From Phycisphaerae bacterium (GTDB lineage Bacteria > Planctomycetota > Phycisphaerae > Sedimentisphaerales > Anaerohalosphaeraceae), in contig JAAYCR010000064.1 of assembly GCA_012729675.1 (NCBI GenBank), positions 1 through 57,109 of the forward strand: 57,109 nucleotides of DNA, read 5' to 3'. Within the stretch, counting starts at the first letter, position 1. Every line of letters starts with the position of its first letter. The notes below the pieces were generated by a model, which saw nothing but the letters and a program-made list of their open reading frames with translations, searched no databases and had not been told where the DNA came from. The translations under genes were made by a program, and so were the position numbers. Positions 44,382 through 52,179 of this stretch are shown piece by piece.

Positions 44382-44741
44382 ATGAGCAAAAGAACACACG
44401 ATTGGCAGAAAAGTGCCGCACCGCTTGTGTCGCGGCTAAAAACCGACCGTCGCAACGCACTGATACTGGAGGACCCGTGGAGCCGGGCGATTCACTCAAT
44501 GGTCAATGGGTGGCGAATCCGACTCAGTCGGCCGCCTGCGAAGGGCAATGCCAAGGAATCGCCACGCCCCACATGGCTGGTATTTGCCCGACGCGGTGTA
44601 GGCATTCTGATCAGCAAGAAAAACCATGCCAATCAGAGCGATTGGAAGCTATGGGCGACGCGCCGGATGACAGCCGGGAGCCGCTACATTCCGAAGGCAA
44701 AGCGGAGTTGGCAATCGTCTCCCGGCCGAACGGCGAGGTGA
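44382..44741 (+). CDS. Basic protein of unknown function, 119 aa
   Basis: From ATG 44382 (GAAAGG eleven bases upstream) the frame reads MSKRTHDWQKSAAPLVSRLK, then WSRAIHSMVNGWRIRLSRPP and WLVFARRGVGILISKKNHAN. Trp, Arg and Lys are abundant, which suggests nucleic-acid binding. The same DNA is also open in another frame from ATG 44378. This frame looks more protein-like, but the choice is not certain. Confidence 0.5.
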   Translation: MSKRTHDWQKSAAPLVSRLKTDRRNALILEDPWSRAIHSMVNGWRIRLSRPPAKGNAKESPRPTWLVFARRGVGILISKKNHANQSDWKLWATRRMTAGSRYIPKAKRSWQSSPGRTAR

Positions 44742-45028
44742 ACGCAGAAAATGTGATGCATTTACTGGAATACCAGCAATACCGCTGCGCGTTGACGGGT
44801 CGGAAGCTGACACCCCAGGTGGCAGCCTTGGACCATATTGTTCCGATTCGCTTCGATGGTAAACACATCATTGCCAATGTTCAGGTGCTGCATAAAGATG
44901 TCAATCGCGCCAAAGGGTCGTTAACCAGCGCCGAATTTATCCACCTGTGCGAGGAGGTTGTCAGCTTTCTGAAAACAACGAAAATCCACCCAGGTTCGCC
45001 CGTGTGCGGCGATCCGGCGACCATCTGA
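44651..45028 (+). CDS. HNH endonuclease-like protein
   Basis: The C-terminal part is an HNH nuclease fold: YRCALTGRKLTPQVAALDHI followed by VPIRFDGKHIIANVQVLHKD and VNRAKGSLTSAEF. Catalytic histidine and asparagine are present; the zinc-ligand cysteines are mostly absent. The start is uncertain: ATG 44651 overlaps the preceding gene by 91 bases, ATG 44756 would leave about 90 residues, and the frame is open back to 44378. HNH proteins in phages act in packaging or as homing nucleases. Confidence 0.65.
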   Translation: MGDAPDDSREPLHSEGKAELAIVSRPNGEVNAENVMHLLEYQQYRCALTGRKLTPQVAALDHIVPIRFDGKHIIANVQVLHKDVNRAKGSLTSAEFIHLCEEVVSFLKTTKIHPGSPVCGDPATI

Positions 45029-45119
45029 GCGGTTGACCGGATTGAAACGGCCGCCAACCAGCGCAAACCCTCAGCGGTGTTATGAAATTTAACCGTTTTT
45101 TACTACTGGAGATTTTTCC

Positions 45120-45713
45120 ATGAGCAAGAGCAAAGAGTATCAGATTGAGATTCGGGACATTGGCAGCATCCGTCCCTACGAGAAAAACCCACGGCAAAAC
45201 GACGATGCGGTGGATGCGGTGGCGTCGTCTTTGAAGGAGTTCGGCTTTCGCCAGCCGATTGTCGTGGATGGTGACGGTGTGATCATCTGCGGCCACACGC
45301 GTCTGAAGGCCGCCCAGAAGCTGGGGTTGGCCAAGGTGCCCGTTCACGTCGCCAAAGACCTGACGCCCGATCAGGTCAAGGCGCTGCGGATTGCCGACAA
45401 CAAGACGTCGGACCTATCGGATTGGGATTATGACATTTTGCCGATTGAGTTGGCCGAGCTTCAGGAGGCCGGGTTTGATTTGGGGCTGCTGGCGTTCGAT
45501 GAGGATGAATTGAGCAAACTCCTGTCCGCCGAGCCGACTGAGGGGCTGACCGACGATGACGCGGTACCGGAGCCGCCGAAGGAGGCGATTACCCAGCCGG
45601 GCGACCTGTGGCTCTTGGGCGCGTATTGGGAATGCGACGCATGCGGCAAGCGGTACGACTACGATGAGGGCAAGGCGATGGTCGATGCCGGGAAGGAGTG
45701 TGTCTGTGGGTAA
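45120..45713 (+). CDS. ParB-like N-terminal domain protein
   Basis: The ParB/Srx nuclease-like domain is clear: IRPYEKNPRQNDDAVDAVAS, IVVDGDGVIICGHTRLKAAQ and VKALRIADNKTSDLSDWD. In many phages this domain is fused to a DNA methyltransferase through ITQPGDLWLLG. Here that junction is followed by a small zinc-finger-like piece (CDACGKRYDY...CVCG) and a stop, and the methyltransferase is a separate, overlapping gene. Confidence 0.85.
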   Translation: MSKSKEYQIEIRDIGSIRPYEKNPRQNDDAVDAVASSLKEFGFRQPIVVDGDGVIICGHTRLKAAQKLGLAKVPVHVAKDLTPDQVKALRIADNKTSDLSDWDYDILPIELAELQEAGFDLGLLAFDEDELSKLLSAEPTEGLTDDDAVPEPPKEAITQPGDLWLLGAYWECDACGKRYDYDEGKAMVDAGKECVCG

Positions 45714-46479
45714 ATTGCAACTGAAATCAATGCACCGGATTCTCTGCGGCGATAGCACCAAGGCCGAGGATGTCGAGCGGCTGATGGACGGGCAGACGGC
45801 GGCGATGTGTTTCACATCGCCGCCCTACAATGCCGGAAACAACAGCTTGGGCGGCAACAAGAGCCGTGTCGATTCGAAATATCTTCACGACGATGACGAC
45901 CGACCGCAGGATGAATACCGGCAGTTCCTGGAGGCGTTTACCAATCTGGCCCTCAAGACGGCCCGGACGGTGGCGGTCAATCTTCAGTCGCTGGCGGGCA
46001 ACAAGGTGGCGATTCTGGAGTGGATTTACGTTTTTCGGACGCACTTTGTCGACCGGCTGGTCTGGTACAAGGGCGGCGGTCAACCGGCCATCGCCGCCAA
46101 TGTGATGAACAGTCGGTTCGAGGATGTGTGGATTCTGTCACCGGAAAAGAATCCTAAACGCTGCATCCCGACCGGGAAGTTCCAATCGACCGTGCCGAAT
46201 GTGTACGAAGGTCGCGGCAACTCCGGCGAGAACACCGAAAAAGCCGTCCATGCGGCGACGATGCCGATGCATTTTGCGGTTCACGTCCTTCAGTCGTTCG
46301 ACGGGACGGCGGGAATCGTCTATGAGCCGTTCTGCGGCTCGGGTACGACGGTCATCGCCGCTGAAAAACTCGGTCGGCGGTGTTTTGCGATGGAGCTGGA
46401 CGGGGTTTATTGTGATGTGGTCATAAAACGATACGAGGACTTTACGGGAATAAAGGCGGTGCGTTATGGGAAAGCTTAG
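45706..46479 (+). CDS. DNA methyltransferase with SPPY motif
   Basis: This 257-residue beta-class methyltransferase begins with GTG 45706 (AAGGAG seven bases upstream), overlapping the ParB-like gene. The catalytic motif is TSPPYN, the form usual for N4-cytosine enzymes. The SAM-binding FCGSGTTVIAAEKLGRRCFA lies near the C-terminus. It starts with the same 'HRILCGDST' segment as the next gene, its paralogue. No restriction partner is adjacent, so it probably protects phage DNA or modifies host DNA. Confidence 0.88.
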   Translation: MGKLQLKSMHRILCGDSTKAEDVERLMDGQTAAMCFTSPPYNAGNNSLGGNKSRVDSKYLHDDDDRPQDEYRQFLEAFTNLALKTARTVAVNLQSLAGNKVAILEWIYVFRTHFVDRLVWYKGGGQPAIAANVMNSRFEDVWILSPEKNPKRCIPTGKFQSTVPNVYEGRGNSGENTEKAVHAATMPMHFAVHVLQSFDGTAGIVYEPFCGSGTTVIAAEKLGRRCFAMELDGVYCDVVIKRYEDFTGIKAVRYGKA

Positions 46480-47233
46480 ATTGAAATCAGACCATCGGCT
46501 GTTGTGCGGTGATTCGACGAATGTCAACGATGTGTCACGGCTGATGAATGGCGACAAAGCCGACTTGGTATTTTCAGATCCCCCCTATAATGTGGCCTAC
46601 CAGGGCGGCACTGAAGATAAACTGACGATTCAGAATGACGCGATGGACGCCGACGATTATATCGCCTTCATGGACGCCTTCTTCAAACGGTTCCGCGAAA
46701 GCGTAAAGGAGTCGGCCTCGCTGTACATATGCCACGCCTCACAATGGCAATTGGAGACGGAGCTGGCGCTGCGCCGGGCGGGATTTGAGATTCGCAACCC
46801 CATCATCTGGGCAAAAAACTGCGGCGCGTTCGGATTTGCCCGGTACAAGTTCCAGCACGAGCCGATTTTTTATGCCCATGTCAAGGGCCAGTCGGACAAG
46901 TGGTACGGCGATTTGACGCAGACGACCGTCTGGCATGAAAAGAAGCCCGCTGCCAACCGCCTGCACCCGACCATGAAGCCGGTGGAGATCGTCCAGCGTG
47001 CCCTGGTCAACAGTTCCAAACGCAACGACATCGTTCTGGATTTGTTTATGGGGTCGGGCACGACCCTGATTGCGGCCCAGACCTTGGGACGACGCTGCTA
47101 TGGGATGGAGCTTGACCCGGTTTATGCCGATGTCGTGGTGATACGGTGGGAGCAGTTTACGGGCAAGAAGGCTGTGCGGATCACTGACAAAACCCCGGAC
47201 AATGCCGAGGTCTGTCAGAAGGTGGAGGTGTAA
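46466..47233 (+). CDS. DNA methyltransferase with DPPY motif
   Basis: This second beta-class methyltransferase (255 aa) has catalytic SDPPYN, the form usual for N6-adenine enzymes, and FMGSGTTLIAAQTLGRRCYG for SAM binding. It overlaps the SPPY paralogue by 14 bases. The pair arose by duplication and probably methylates two different bases or sites. Confidence 0.88.
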   Translation: MGKLRLKSDHRLLCGDSTNVNDVSRLMNGDKADLVFSDPPYNVAYQGGTEDKLTIQNDAMDADDYIAFMDAFFKRFRESVKESASLYICHASQWQLETELALRRAGFEIRNPIIWAKNCGAFGFARYKFQHEPIFYAHVKGQSDKWYGDLTQTTVWHEKKPAANRLHPTMKPVEIVQRALVNSSKRNDIVLDLFMGSGTTLIAAQTLGRRCYGMELDPVYADVVVIRWEQFTGKKAVRITDKTPDNAEVCQKVEV

Positions 47234-47241
47234 CCGTGGTG

Positions 47242-47724
47242 TTATTTTCCGGAACGGAGTCCAAACTGCCCGCGTCCGACCTTTTCGAAACGGGCGGCAG
47301 CGCCCTTCTTTTTGATCTCGGTGCCAATGGCGGCGTGCAGGGTGTTGGCCGGGGTCTTACCGCCTTGGGACGGTTGCCAATACCCCTGTGCCGTCATCGC
47401 CTCAATCATCTGCTTGCAGTTGAGCGGCGTTTTGGCCTCGGCCAGGACTTTGGCGGCTGCATCCAGCGCCGAGAGGGGCTTGGCACCGGACGGCGCTGGG
47501 TCGGCCGTGGCGGGCGTTTTCGTGGGCTTGGGCTGTTTATCCGCCTTGGGGTTGTGCGGTCCCACGATGCGGTCGGCGGACTTGATGACCACCGTCTTGC
47601 TGGTTGCCAGCGTGACCGCCTCAAATCCGCCGGTGGCGATGGGCTTGGTGATGCGTACTGCCGAGGTGTTTTTGCCGACCTTGATGTCATAGACGTTTCC
47701 GATTTTGATGTTTTCCAGCTTCAT
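47242..47724 (-). CDS. HARE-HTH domain protein
   Basis: A short N-terminal beta domain (IKIGNVYDIKVGKNTSAVRI) and a Pro/Lys linker lead to a C-terminal HARE-HTH winged helix: LSALDAAAKVLAEAKTPLNC, QMIEAMTAQGYWQPSQGGKT and FEKVGRGQFGL. HARE-HTH has been proposed to link transcription and modified-DNA recognition. Placed tail-to-tail with two methyltransferases, it may read the mark they write. It is the last gene of a minus-strand operon. Confidence 0.8.
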   Translation of the reverse strand: MKLENIKIGNVYDIKVGKNTSAVRITKPIATGGFEAVTLATSKTVVIKSADRIVGPHNPKADKQPKPTKTPATADPAPSGAKPLSALDAAAKVLAEAKTPLNCKQMIEAMTAQGYWQPSQGGKTPANTLHAAIGTEIKKKGAAARFEKVGRGQFGLRSGK

Positions 47725-47748
47725 TGTGATTTTCCTTTCAAAAAAAAG

Positions 47749-48033
47749 TTAGTCCATAAAATGTTGCAGCAAACGGTAATAGTCGTGAACCATCGAGTTG
47801 GTGCCGCGGCATCCGTCCAGGCATTCCTGCAAAATCTCGGCCATCGAGAAGACGTCCGTCTCGTCGTCGGCCTGCACCTTGTGCTCCCGGTCGTTGGGCA
47901 GCAATTCGGTTCCGGTGTGAAGGATCACGGTGATGGTGTCGCTGTTGTGGTACCGGGACACTGTCGCCTTGGCGTAGGGGTTGCCGGTCTTTCGGTTGGT
48001 CTGGCCTTCCAATTTCATTTCATAAATCTTCAT
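47749..48033 (-). CDS. Hypothetical phage protein, 94 aa
   Basis: Not recognised. A GAAAGGACGACGACC leader supports ATG 48033. The N-terminal half is beta-rich (MKIYEMKLEGQTNRKTGNPY, then ATVSRYHNSDTITVILH), and the C-terminal half is an acidic helix (MAEILQECLDGC). It is the middle gene of a three-gene minus-strand operon. Confidence 0.55.
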   Translation of the reverse strand: MKIYEMKLEGQTNRKTGNPYAKATVSRYHNSDTITVILHTGTELLPNDREHKVQADDETDVFSMAEILQECLDGCRGTNSMVHDYYRLLQHFMD

Positions 48034-48050
48034 GGTCGTCGTCCTTTCGG

Positions 48051-48317
48051 TTATGCGTTATTCTGTTCATTTAAAATCTGGGCATCCTCTCGAATCTCTT
48101 CCAGCGCCTCGCGGAGCGTAGCCACCGACCTGCCGGTCAGATGCGAGACCAATTCGAGCAGCTCGCCTTGCACATGCCGCATCGTTCCGACGTGCCCCCA
48201 ATTGGGATTATCCTGGGTTTTGGCCAATTCCATCTCCATCAGGTTCATCAGGCTGTCGATGTCGAACCGGGCGTTGTCGTATGCGGTTTTGATTTCGGTT
48301 TTGCTTGTCTTTCTCAT
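48051..48317 (-). CDS. Hypothetical helical phage protein, 88 aa
   Basis: Not recognised. ATG 48317 has GAAAGG at proper distance. The helical sequence SLMNLMEMELAKTQDNPNWG and a SHLTGRSVATLREALEEIRE tail suggest a small helical-bundle protein. It is the first gene of the minus-strand operon ending with the HARE-HTH protein, and its promoter region is duplicated at 49265. Confidence 0.55.
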   Translation of the reverse strand: MRKTSKTEIKTAYDNARFDIDSLMNLMEMELAKTQDNPNWGHVGTMRHVQGELLELVSHLTGRSVATLREALEEIREDAQILNEQNNA

Positions 48318-48370
48318 CGTTTTATCCTTTCGTTTTGCGTTTGTTGCGTCTTTAATTTTCAATGCCATTA

Positions 48371-48484
48371 CTGATCATATGCGGTATCTTTCAAATAAAG
48401 CCAAGGCAATAAATGCATTAATTATTGAATATTTGCAGTATTTCCCAATATGTTTGAAAGTGGTCGCCAATAACACTGGACAGG
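48371..48484 (-). repeat. Duplicated control region, copy A
   Basis: This 114-base stretch is roughly three-quarters identical to 49265-49379. Both lie just upstream of minus-strand genes. On that strand both copies share TTGGCT-N19-TATGAT as a likely promoter and an invariant CCAGTGTTATTGG block further upstream, a probable regulator site. Confidence 0.7.
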
Positions 48485-48682
48485 TCTTGGCGGCTATTGG
48501 CAAAATCGGCGACTATCGCACCCAACCGCACACGTTTGCACCTGTTGCAAAAGGCGGCAAATCCGGATGGATGATTGGTCTGGGCACTGATCGCCGCACC
48601 TGCGCCAACGTGTGCGGTGGATACTTCAGGATTGCGTGTGAACGAAGGGATAAAAACAAAGGGTCCGCTTGGATCACCGACC

Positions 48683-48707
48683 AAAACCCCGGTCGTCGAT
48701 GCCGGGG
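48683..48707 (-). terminator. Intrinsic terminator of the 48730 gene
   Basis: On the minus strand CCCCGG-N9-CCGGGG is followed by TTTT (48683-48686). It ends the sigma-like transcript before the next minus-strand operon. Confidence 0.7.
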
Positions 48708-48729
48708 TGGATGGCTGGAGCTGATGATG

Positions 48730-49212
48730 TTAGGCCGCATCGGCCAGAATTGTTTTGACGGTGATTCGGGCCTTCTTTTGAATCTCATAGACCGCCTGTG
48801 TGCTGGTGCCGCGCATCTTGGCAATCTCCGGCACCGTCATCCCGTCCAGCATCAACATCAGGATTTCGCATTGGGAGGGCTGCCCTTGGTGGACAATCTT
48901 CATCGCCCAAAGAAATGCGTCTACGGCGGTTATTGTGTCCGGGTCATACGTTTCCATCTCAAATTCGGCGTGAACCGCATCCAGCATTACGTTGTGCTTG
49001 CGGGTGGTCTTATTGGTGTAATGGTCGCGGAAGGCCGTCAGCACGATCATTCGAATTTTGTTTTCGCGGTGTTCGGCCGGCGGCTCTTTGCAGGTGGCCA
49101 TCTTGACGATGGCGTCATGCGCCAAATCGTTCGGGTCAATGTCGCGTCGGCTCTTCAGAAGGATGCGTGCGTGTTTGTAAGCGAGGCCCGTGGTTTCGTG
49201 CGTCAGTTCCAT
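48730..49212 (-). CDS. Second sigma-70-like phage protein
   Basis: The 160-residue protein has a region 2-like part (DPNDLAHDAIVKM...RMIVLTAFRDHYTNKTTRKH) and a C-terminal HTH of sigma region 4 type, QCEILMLMLDGMTVPEIAKM then STQAVYEIQKKA. ATG 49212 follows GAAAGGAC. It is transcribed against the head genes from its own copy of the duplicated control region and may regulate late genes or packaging. Confidence 0.7.
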   Translation of the reverse strand: MELTHETTGLAYKHARILLKSRRDIDPNDLAHDAIVKMATCKEPPAEHRENKIRMIVLTAFRDHYTNKTTRKHNVMLDAVHAEFEMETYDPDTITAVDAFLWAMKIVHQGQPSQCEILMLMLDGMTVPEIAKMRGTSTQAVYEIQKKARITVKTILADAA

Positions 49213-49264
49213 TTTTTTGTCCTTTCGGTTTTGCGTTTTCGATTATCAATGTTCAAACCCATGA

Positions 49265-49379
49265 CTGATCATAGGCGGTATGTTTCGCATAAAGCCAAGT
49301 TGATTAATCCATTAATTCCGCAGTATTTGCAGTATTTTCGAATACATCCGAGAGTGCTGGCCAATAACACTGGACAAGG
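49265..49379 (-). repeat. Duplicated control region, copy B
   Basis: This is the partner of 48371-48484, upstream of the sigma-like gene. Besides the shared promoter-like words it has GCAGTATTT twice in tandem (49320-49334). Sharing one control region would coordinate the two minus-strand transcripts. Confidence 0.7.
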
Positions 49380-49389
49380 AAGGTAAGCA

Positions 49390-49590
49390 ATGGAGAAGCC
49401 CCTCAAAATCACGGCGCTGACGCCGGAGGAACTGGTGTTAATATTAAGCCGGGCCAGCCGTCGCACGATATCCGGACAAGATGTACTGGCTATTGCTGAA
49501 ACGGCCGGCATCGTCTCGGCGGATTGCACCATCAACCTGATTGAATACACCGCGTTTTTGGTCAGGGAGGTTTCTGTTGGCGAAAATTAA
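49390..49590 (+). CDS. Small protein before terminase, 66 aa
   Basis: Starts MEKPLKITALTPEELVLILS with an AAGGAAGG leader. Residues 25-50 (ISGQDVLAIAETAGIVSADC) look like an HTH or a helical hairpin. It overlaps the terminase start by 14 bases and may serve as a small terminase or packaging helper, though it is shorter than typical TerS proteins. Confidence 0.5.
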   Translation: MEKPLKITALTPEELVLILSRASRRTISGQDVLAIAETAGIVSADCTINLIEYTAFLVREVSVGEN

Positions 49591-51844
49591 TCCCACCCAT
49601 TTGAAACCGGCCGATTTGATTCGGCTCTTGAACTCCGCTGGATTTGGCACGGTATTGACCGATAGCACGCTGCGCCGCCATCGTAATAGCGCCGGATACA
49701 CCATCGGCGACGCCAAAACGGTGGACTTATTGCGGTATGCGGCGTGGCTGATGCAGATTTATCTGGCACCGCCCAAACCGGAGCGGTCGTATGAACAGAT
49801 GCGTGAGGCATCGCGGCTGCGGAATGCGGAATTGGCCCGTGCCGGTCAGGACATCGGCGAAATTCCCGAAGTCGTCAATCCGGAACGCAAGGCGCATGCG
49901 ATGGCCAGCTTTCGGTTTTTCTGTGAGCGTTATTTTCCCGATGTGTTTTATCTGGCGTGGTCGGACGACCATTTGAAGGTCATTGGTAAGATTGAGCAGG
50001 CGGTCTTGAAGGGGGGATTGTTTGCCTTGGCAATGCCTCGCGGGTCAGGGAAGACCGTGATGATGCAGATGGCGTGTTTGTGGTCGGCACTGATCGGGGC
50101 GACACCGTTTGTCTGTCTGATTGCCGCCTCCGCCGACCGGGCACAGCATCTCTTGGAGACGATTAAAGTCTGGCTGGAGACCAATGAGCTGCTGGGTGAG
50201 GATTTTCCGGAGGTGACGTTCCCGATACGTGCCCTGGAGCGGATTACCAATCGCCAGCGAGGGCAAAAGTACCGGGGGACTGCGACACGGGTTGAATGGC
50301 TTACCGACAAGGTTGTCCTGCCGACGATTGCAGGCAGTGTCGCCTCCGGCGTGGTGATTTCCTGTTCGGGAATGAAGGGGTCGGACATCCGCGGCCAAAA
50401 CCACGCCCGTGCCGATGGCAAGGTGGTAAGGCCGCAATTGGCGATGGTCGATGACCCCCAGACGACCGAATCGGCGTGGAGTCCGTCGCAGTCGCAGCGT
50501 CGCGAGGCGATTTTGGCCGGGGATGTGCTCGGTATGGCCGGGCCGGGCAAGAAGATTTCCGGCCTGATGGCCTGCACCGTCATTCGGCCGGGGGATATGG
50601 CCGATAATATCCTCGACCGGGAAAAGCACCCAGAATGGCAAGGCGAGAGGACCAAGATGGTCTATGCCTTCCCCACCAACGAGAAGCTCTGGCAGCAATA
50701 CGCCGAAATCCGTGCTGATTCGCTTCGGAACGACGGGGACGGGTCGGAGGCGACGGAGTTTTATCGTCAAAACCGCCATGCGATGGACGCCGGTTCCATT
50801 GTTGCCTGGCCCCAGCGCCATAATCCGGATGAACTGTCGGCGATTCAGCATGCGATGAATCTCAAGCTCCGGGACGAAGATGCGTTCTTTGCCGAGTACC
50901 AAAATGAACCTGTCGCCGAAAAAGAAGGCGAGGGAATGCTGACGGCTGATGAGATGGTCCAAAAGCTCAATGGTCACCCGCGTGGGCTTGTACCCCTGGG
51001 CTGTTCGGCCTTGACGTTATTTATCGATGTCCAGCAAAAGGCGCTCTTCTGGATGCTGTGCGCCTGGGAGCCGGATTTTACCGGGTATGTGATAGACTAT
51101 GGCACCTGGCCCGACCAGAAACGGACGTTTTTCACGCTGCGGGACATTCGCCGCACGCTGGCGCAGCAAAAACCCGAAGCCGGACTGGAAGGTGCGATTT
51201 ACAACGGTCTTGAAAAAGTCTGCGAAGAGCGGTTGGGACGCGTATATCGGCGTGAGGATAATCTGGAGATACGGATTGAACGGTGTCTCATTGATGCCAA
51301 CTGGGGGCAAAGTACCGACGTGATTTACCAATTCTGTCGGCAGTCGCGGTTTTCCGGGATTGTTTTGCCCTCGCATGGTAAGTATGTCGGCGCATCCAGT
51401 ATCCCATTTTCCGACTATAAACGCAAAAAAGGCGACCGGGTCGGGGTACACTGGCGGATTCCGGGGATTATCGGAAAACGTGCAGTGCGACACGTTCTCA
51501 TCGATACGAACTATTGGAAGAGCTTTGTCCAGGCACGCTTGGCGGTGGCGATGGGTGATCCGGGGGCGCTGTCGCTGTTTGGGCGAGATGAGGTCACTCA
51601 TCGCCTCTTGGCCGAACATCTGACGGCCGAGTACTGCGTCCGTACCGAGGCCCGCGGGCGCGTGGTCGATGAATGGAAGCTCAAGGCCCTGCGTCCGGAC
51701 AACCATTGGCTGGACGGCCTGGTCGGCTGTGCGGTCGCCGCCTCGATGCAAGGGGTAAAAATCTTCGGCACCGGACACTGCGAGAATAACACACAAAAAC
51801 GAATTAAACTGTCTAAAATCCAATCCGATAGAATGAAGTTTTAA
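49577..51844 (+). CDS. Phage terminase large subunit
   Basis: This packaging ATPase-nuclease (755 aa) has Walker A PRGSGKT near residue 160 and a Walker B-like LAMVDDPQTTES. The C-terminal nuclease domain begins with LFIDVQQKALFWMLCAW and contains CLIDANWGQSTDV, consistent with the gpA-like TerL group. TTG 49577 is chosen because GGGAGG lies six bases upstream; the N-terminal 60 residues include a wHTH-like LRRHRNSAGYTIGD segment that may replace a separate small subunit. Confidence 0.85.
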   Translation: MAKINPTHLKPADLIRLLNSAGFGTVLTDSTLRRHRNSAGYTIGDAKTVDLLRYAAWLMQIYLAPPKPERSYEQMREASRLRNAELARAGQDIGEIPEVVNPERKAHAMASFRFFCERYFPDVFYLAWSDDHLKVIGKIEQAVLKGGLFALAMPRGSGKTVMMQMACLWSALIGATPFVCLIAASADRAQHLLETIKVWLETNELLGEDFPEVTFPIRALERITNRQRGQKYRGTATRVEWLTDKVVLPTIAGSVASGVVISCSGMKGSDIRGQNHARADGKVVRPQLAMVDDPQTTESAWSPSQSQRREAILAGDVLGMAGPGKKISGLMACTVIRPGDMADNILDREKHPEWQGERTKMVYAFPTNEKLWQQYAEIRADSLRNDGDGSEATEFYRQNRHAMDAGSIVAWPQRHNPDELSAIQHAMNLKLRDEDAFFAEYQNEPVAEKEGEGMLTADEMVQKLNGHPRGLVPLGCSALTLFIDVQQKALFWMLCAWEPDFTGYVIDYGTWPDQKRTFFTLRDIRRTLAQQKPEAGLEGAIYNGLEKVCEERLGRVYRREDNLEIRIERCLIDANWGQSTDVIYQFCRQSRFSGIVLPSHGKYVGASSIPFSDYKRKKGDRVGVHWRIPGIIGKRAVRHVLIDTNYWKSFVQARLAVAMGDPGALSLFGRDEVTHRLLAEHLTAEYCVRTEARGRVVDEWKLKALRPDNHWLDGLVGCAVAASMQGVKIFGTGHCENNTQKRIKLSKIQSDRMKF

Positions 51845-51916
51845 GCATTCACCGTTTCCACACAAACAATACTGCTTCACAAAGATAACGACTCATAGAC
51901 GAATCTCTTTATTTTT

Positions 51917-51954
51917 GCGCGACAAAATTGCTTCAGCTGCAGATATAGAGGGTG
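51917..51954 (+). promoter_or_regulatory. Phage module promoter-like motif, copy 3
   Basis: GCGCGACA-N12-CTGCAGATATAGAGGGTG between terminase and the head genes, matching copies at 31580 and 38399. Copies 2 and 3 also share a TTTTT run before the first box. Confidence 0.65.
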
Positions 51955-51970
51955 AAGGGAAAACACTTTT

Positions 51971-52171
51971 ATGTCAGAGACACCTATTGAACATTCAATT
52001 CAAGATAACGCCGCTGGCCCCCGCAAGGCCAGCGGCGACGCCGGTTCGGTTGAGCAGCACGCGCTGACCGATCAGATTGCGGCCGACAAGCATCTGGCCT
52101 CAAAACAGGCGATGCGCACCAAGGGCCTGGGTGTTAAGCTCGTTAAGCTCTCTCCTTCCGGTACGGTATAG
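51971..52171 (+). CDS. Small pre-portal protein, 66 aa
   Basis: The product has NAAGPRKASGDAGSVEQHAL and a C-terminus rich in basic and hydrophobic residues (GLGVKLVKLSPSGTV). Its place between terminase and portal matches small head-assembly genes that often lie before lambda-type portal genes. It resembles proteins I have seen annotated only as hypothetical. Confidence 0.6.
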   Translation: MSETPIEHSIQDNAAGPRKASGDAGSVEQHALTDQIAADKHLASKQAMRTKGLGVKLVKLSPSGTV

Positions 52172-52179
52172 ACGCCTCT

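Noticed and set aside
47236-49386. 716-residue plus-strand frame after the second methyltransferase
   Set aside because: It lies opposite four minus-strand genes with good ribosome-binding sites, and crosses a terminator and both duplicated control regions.
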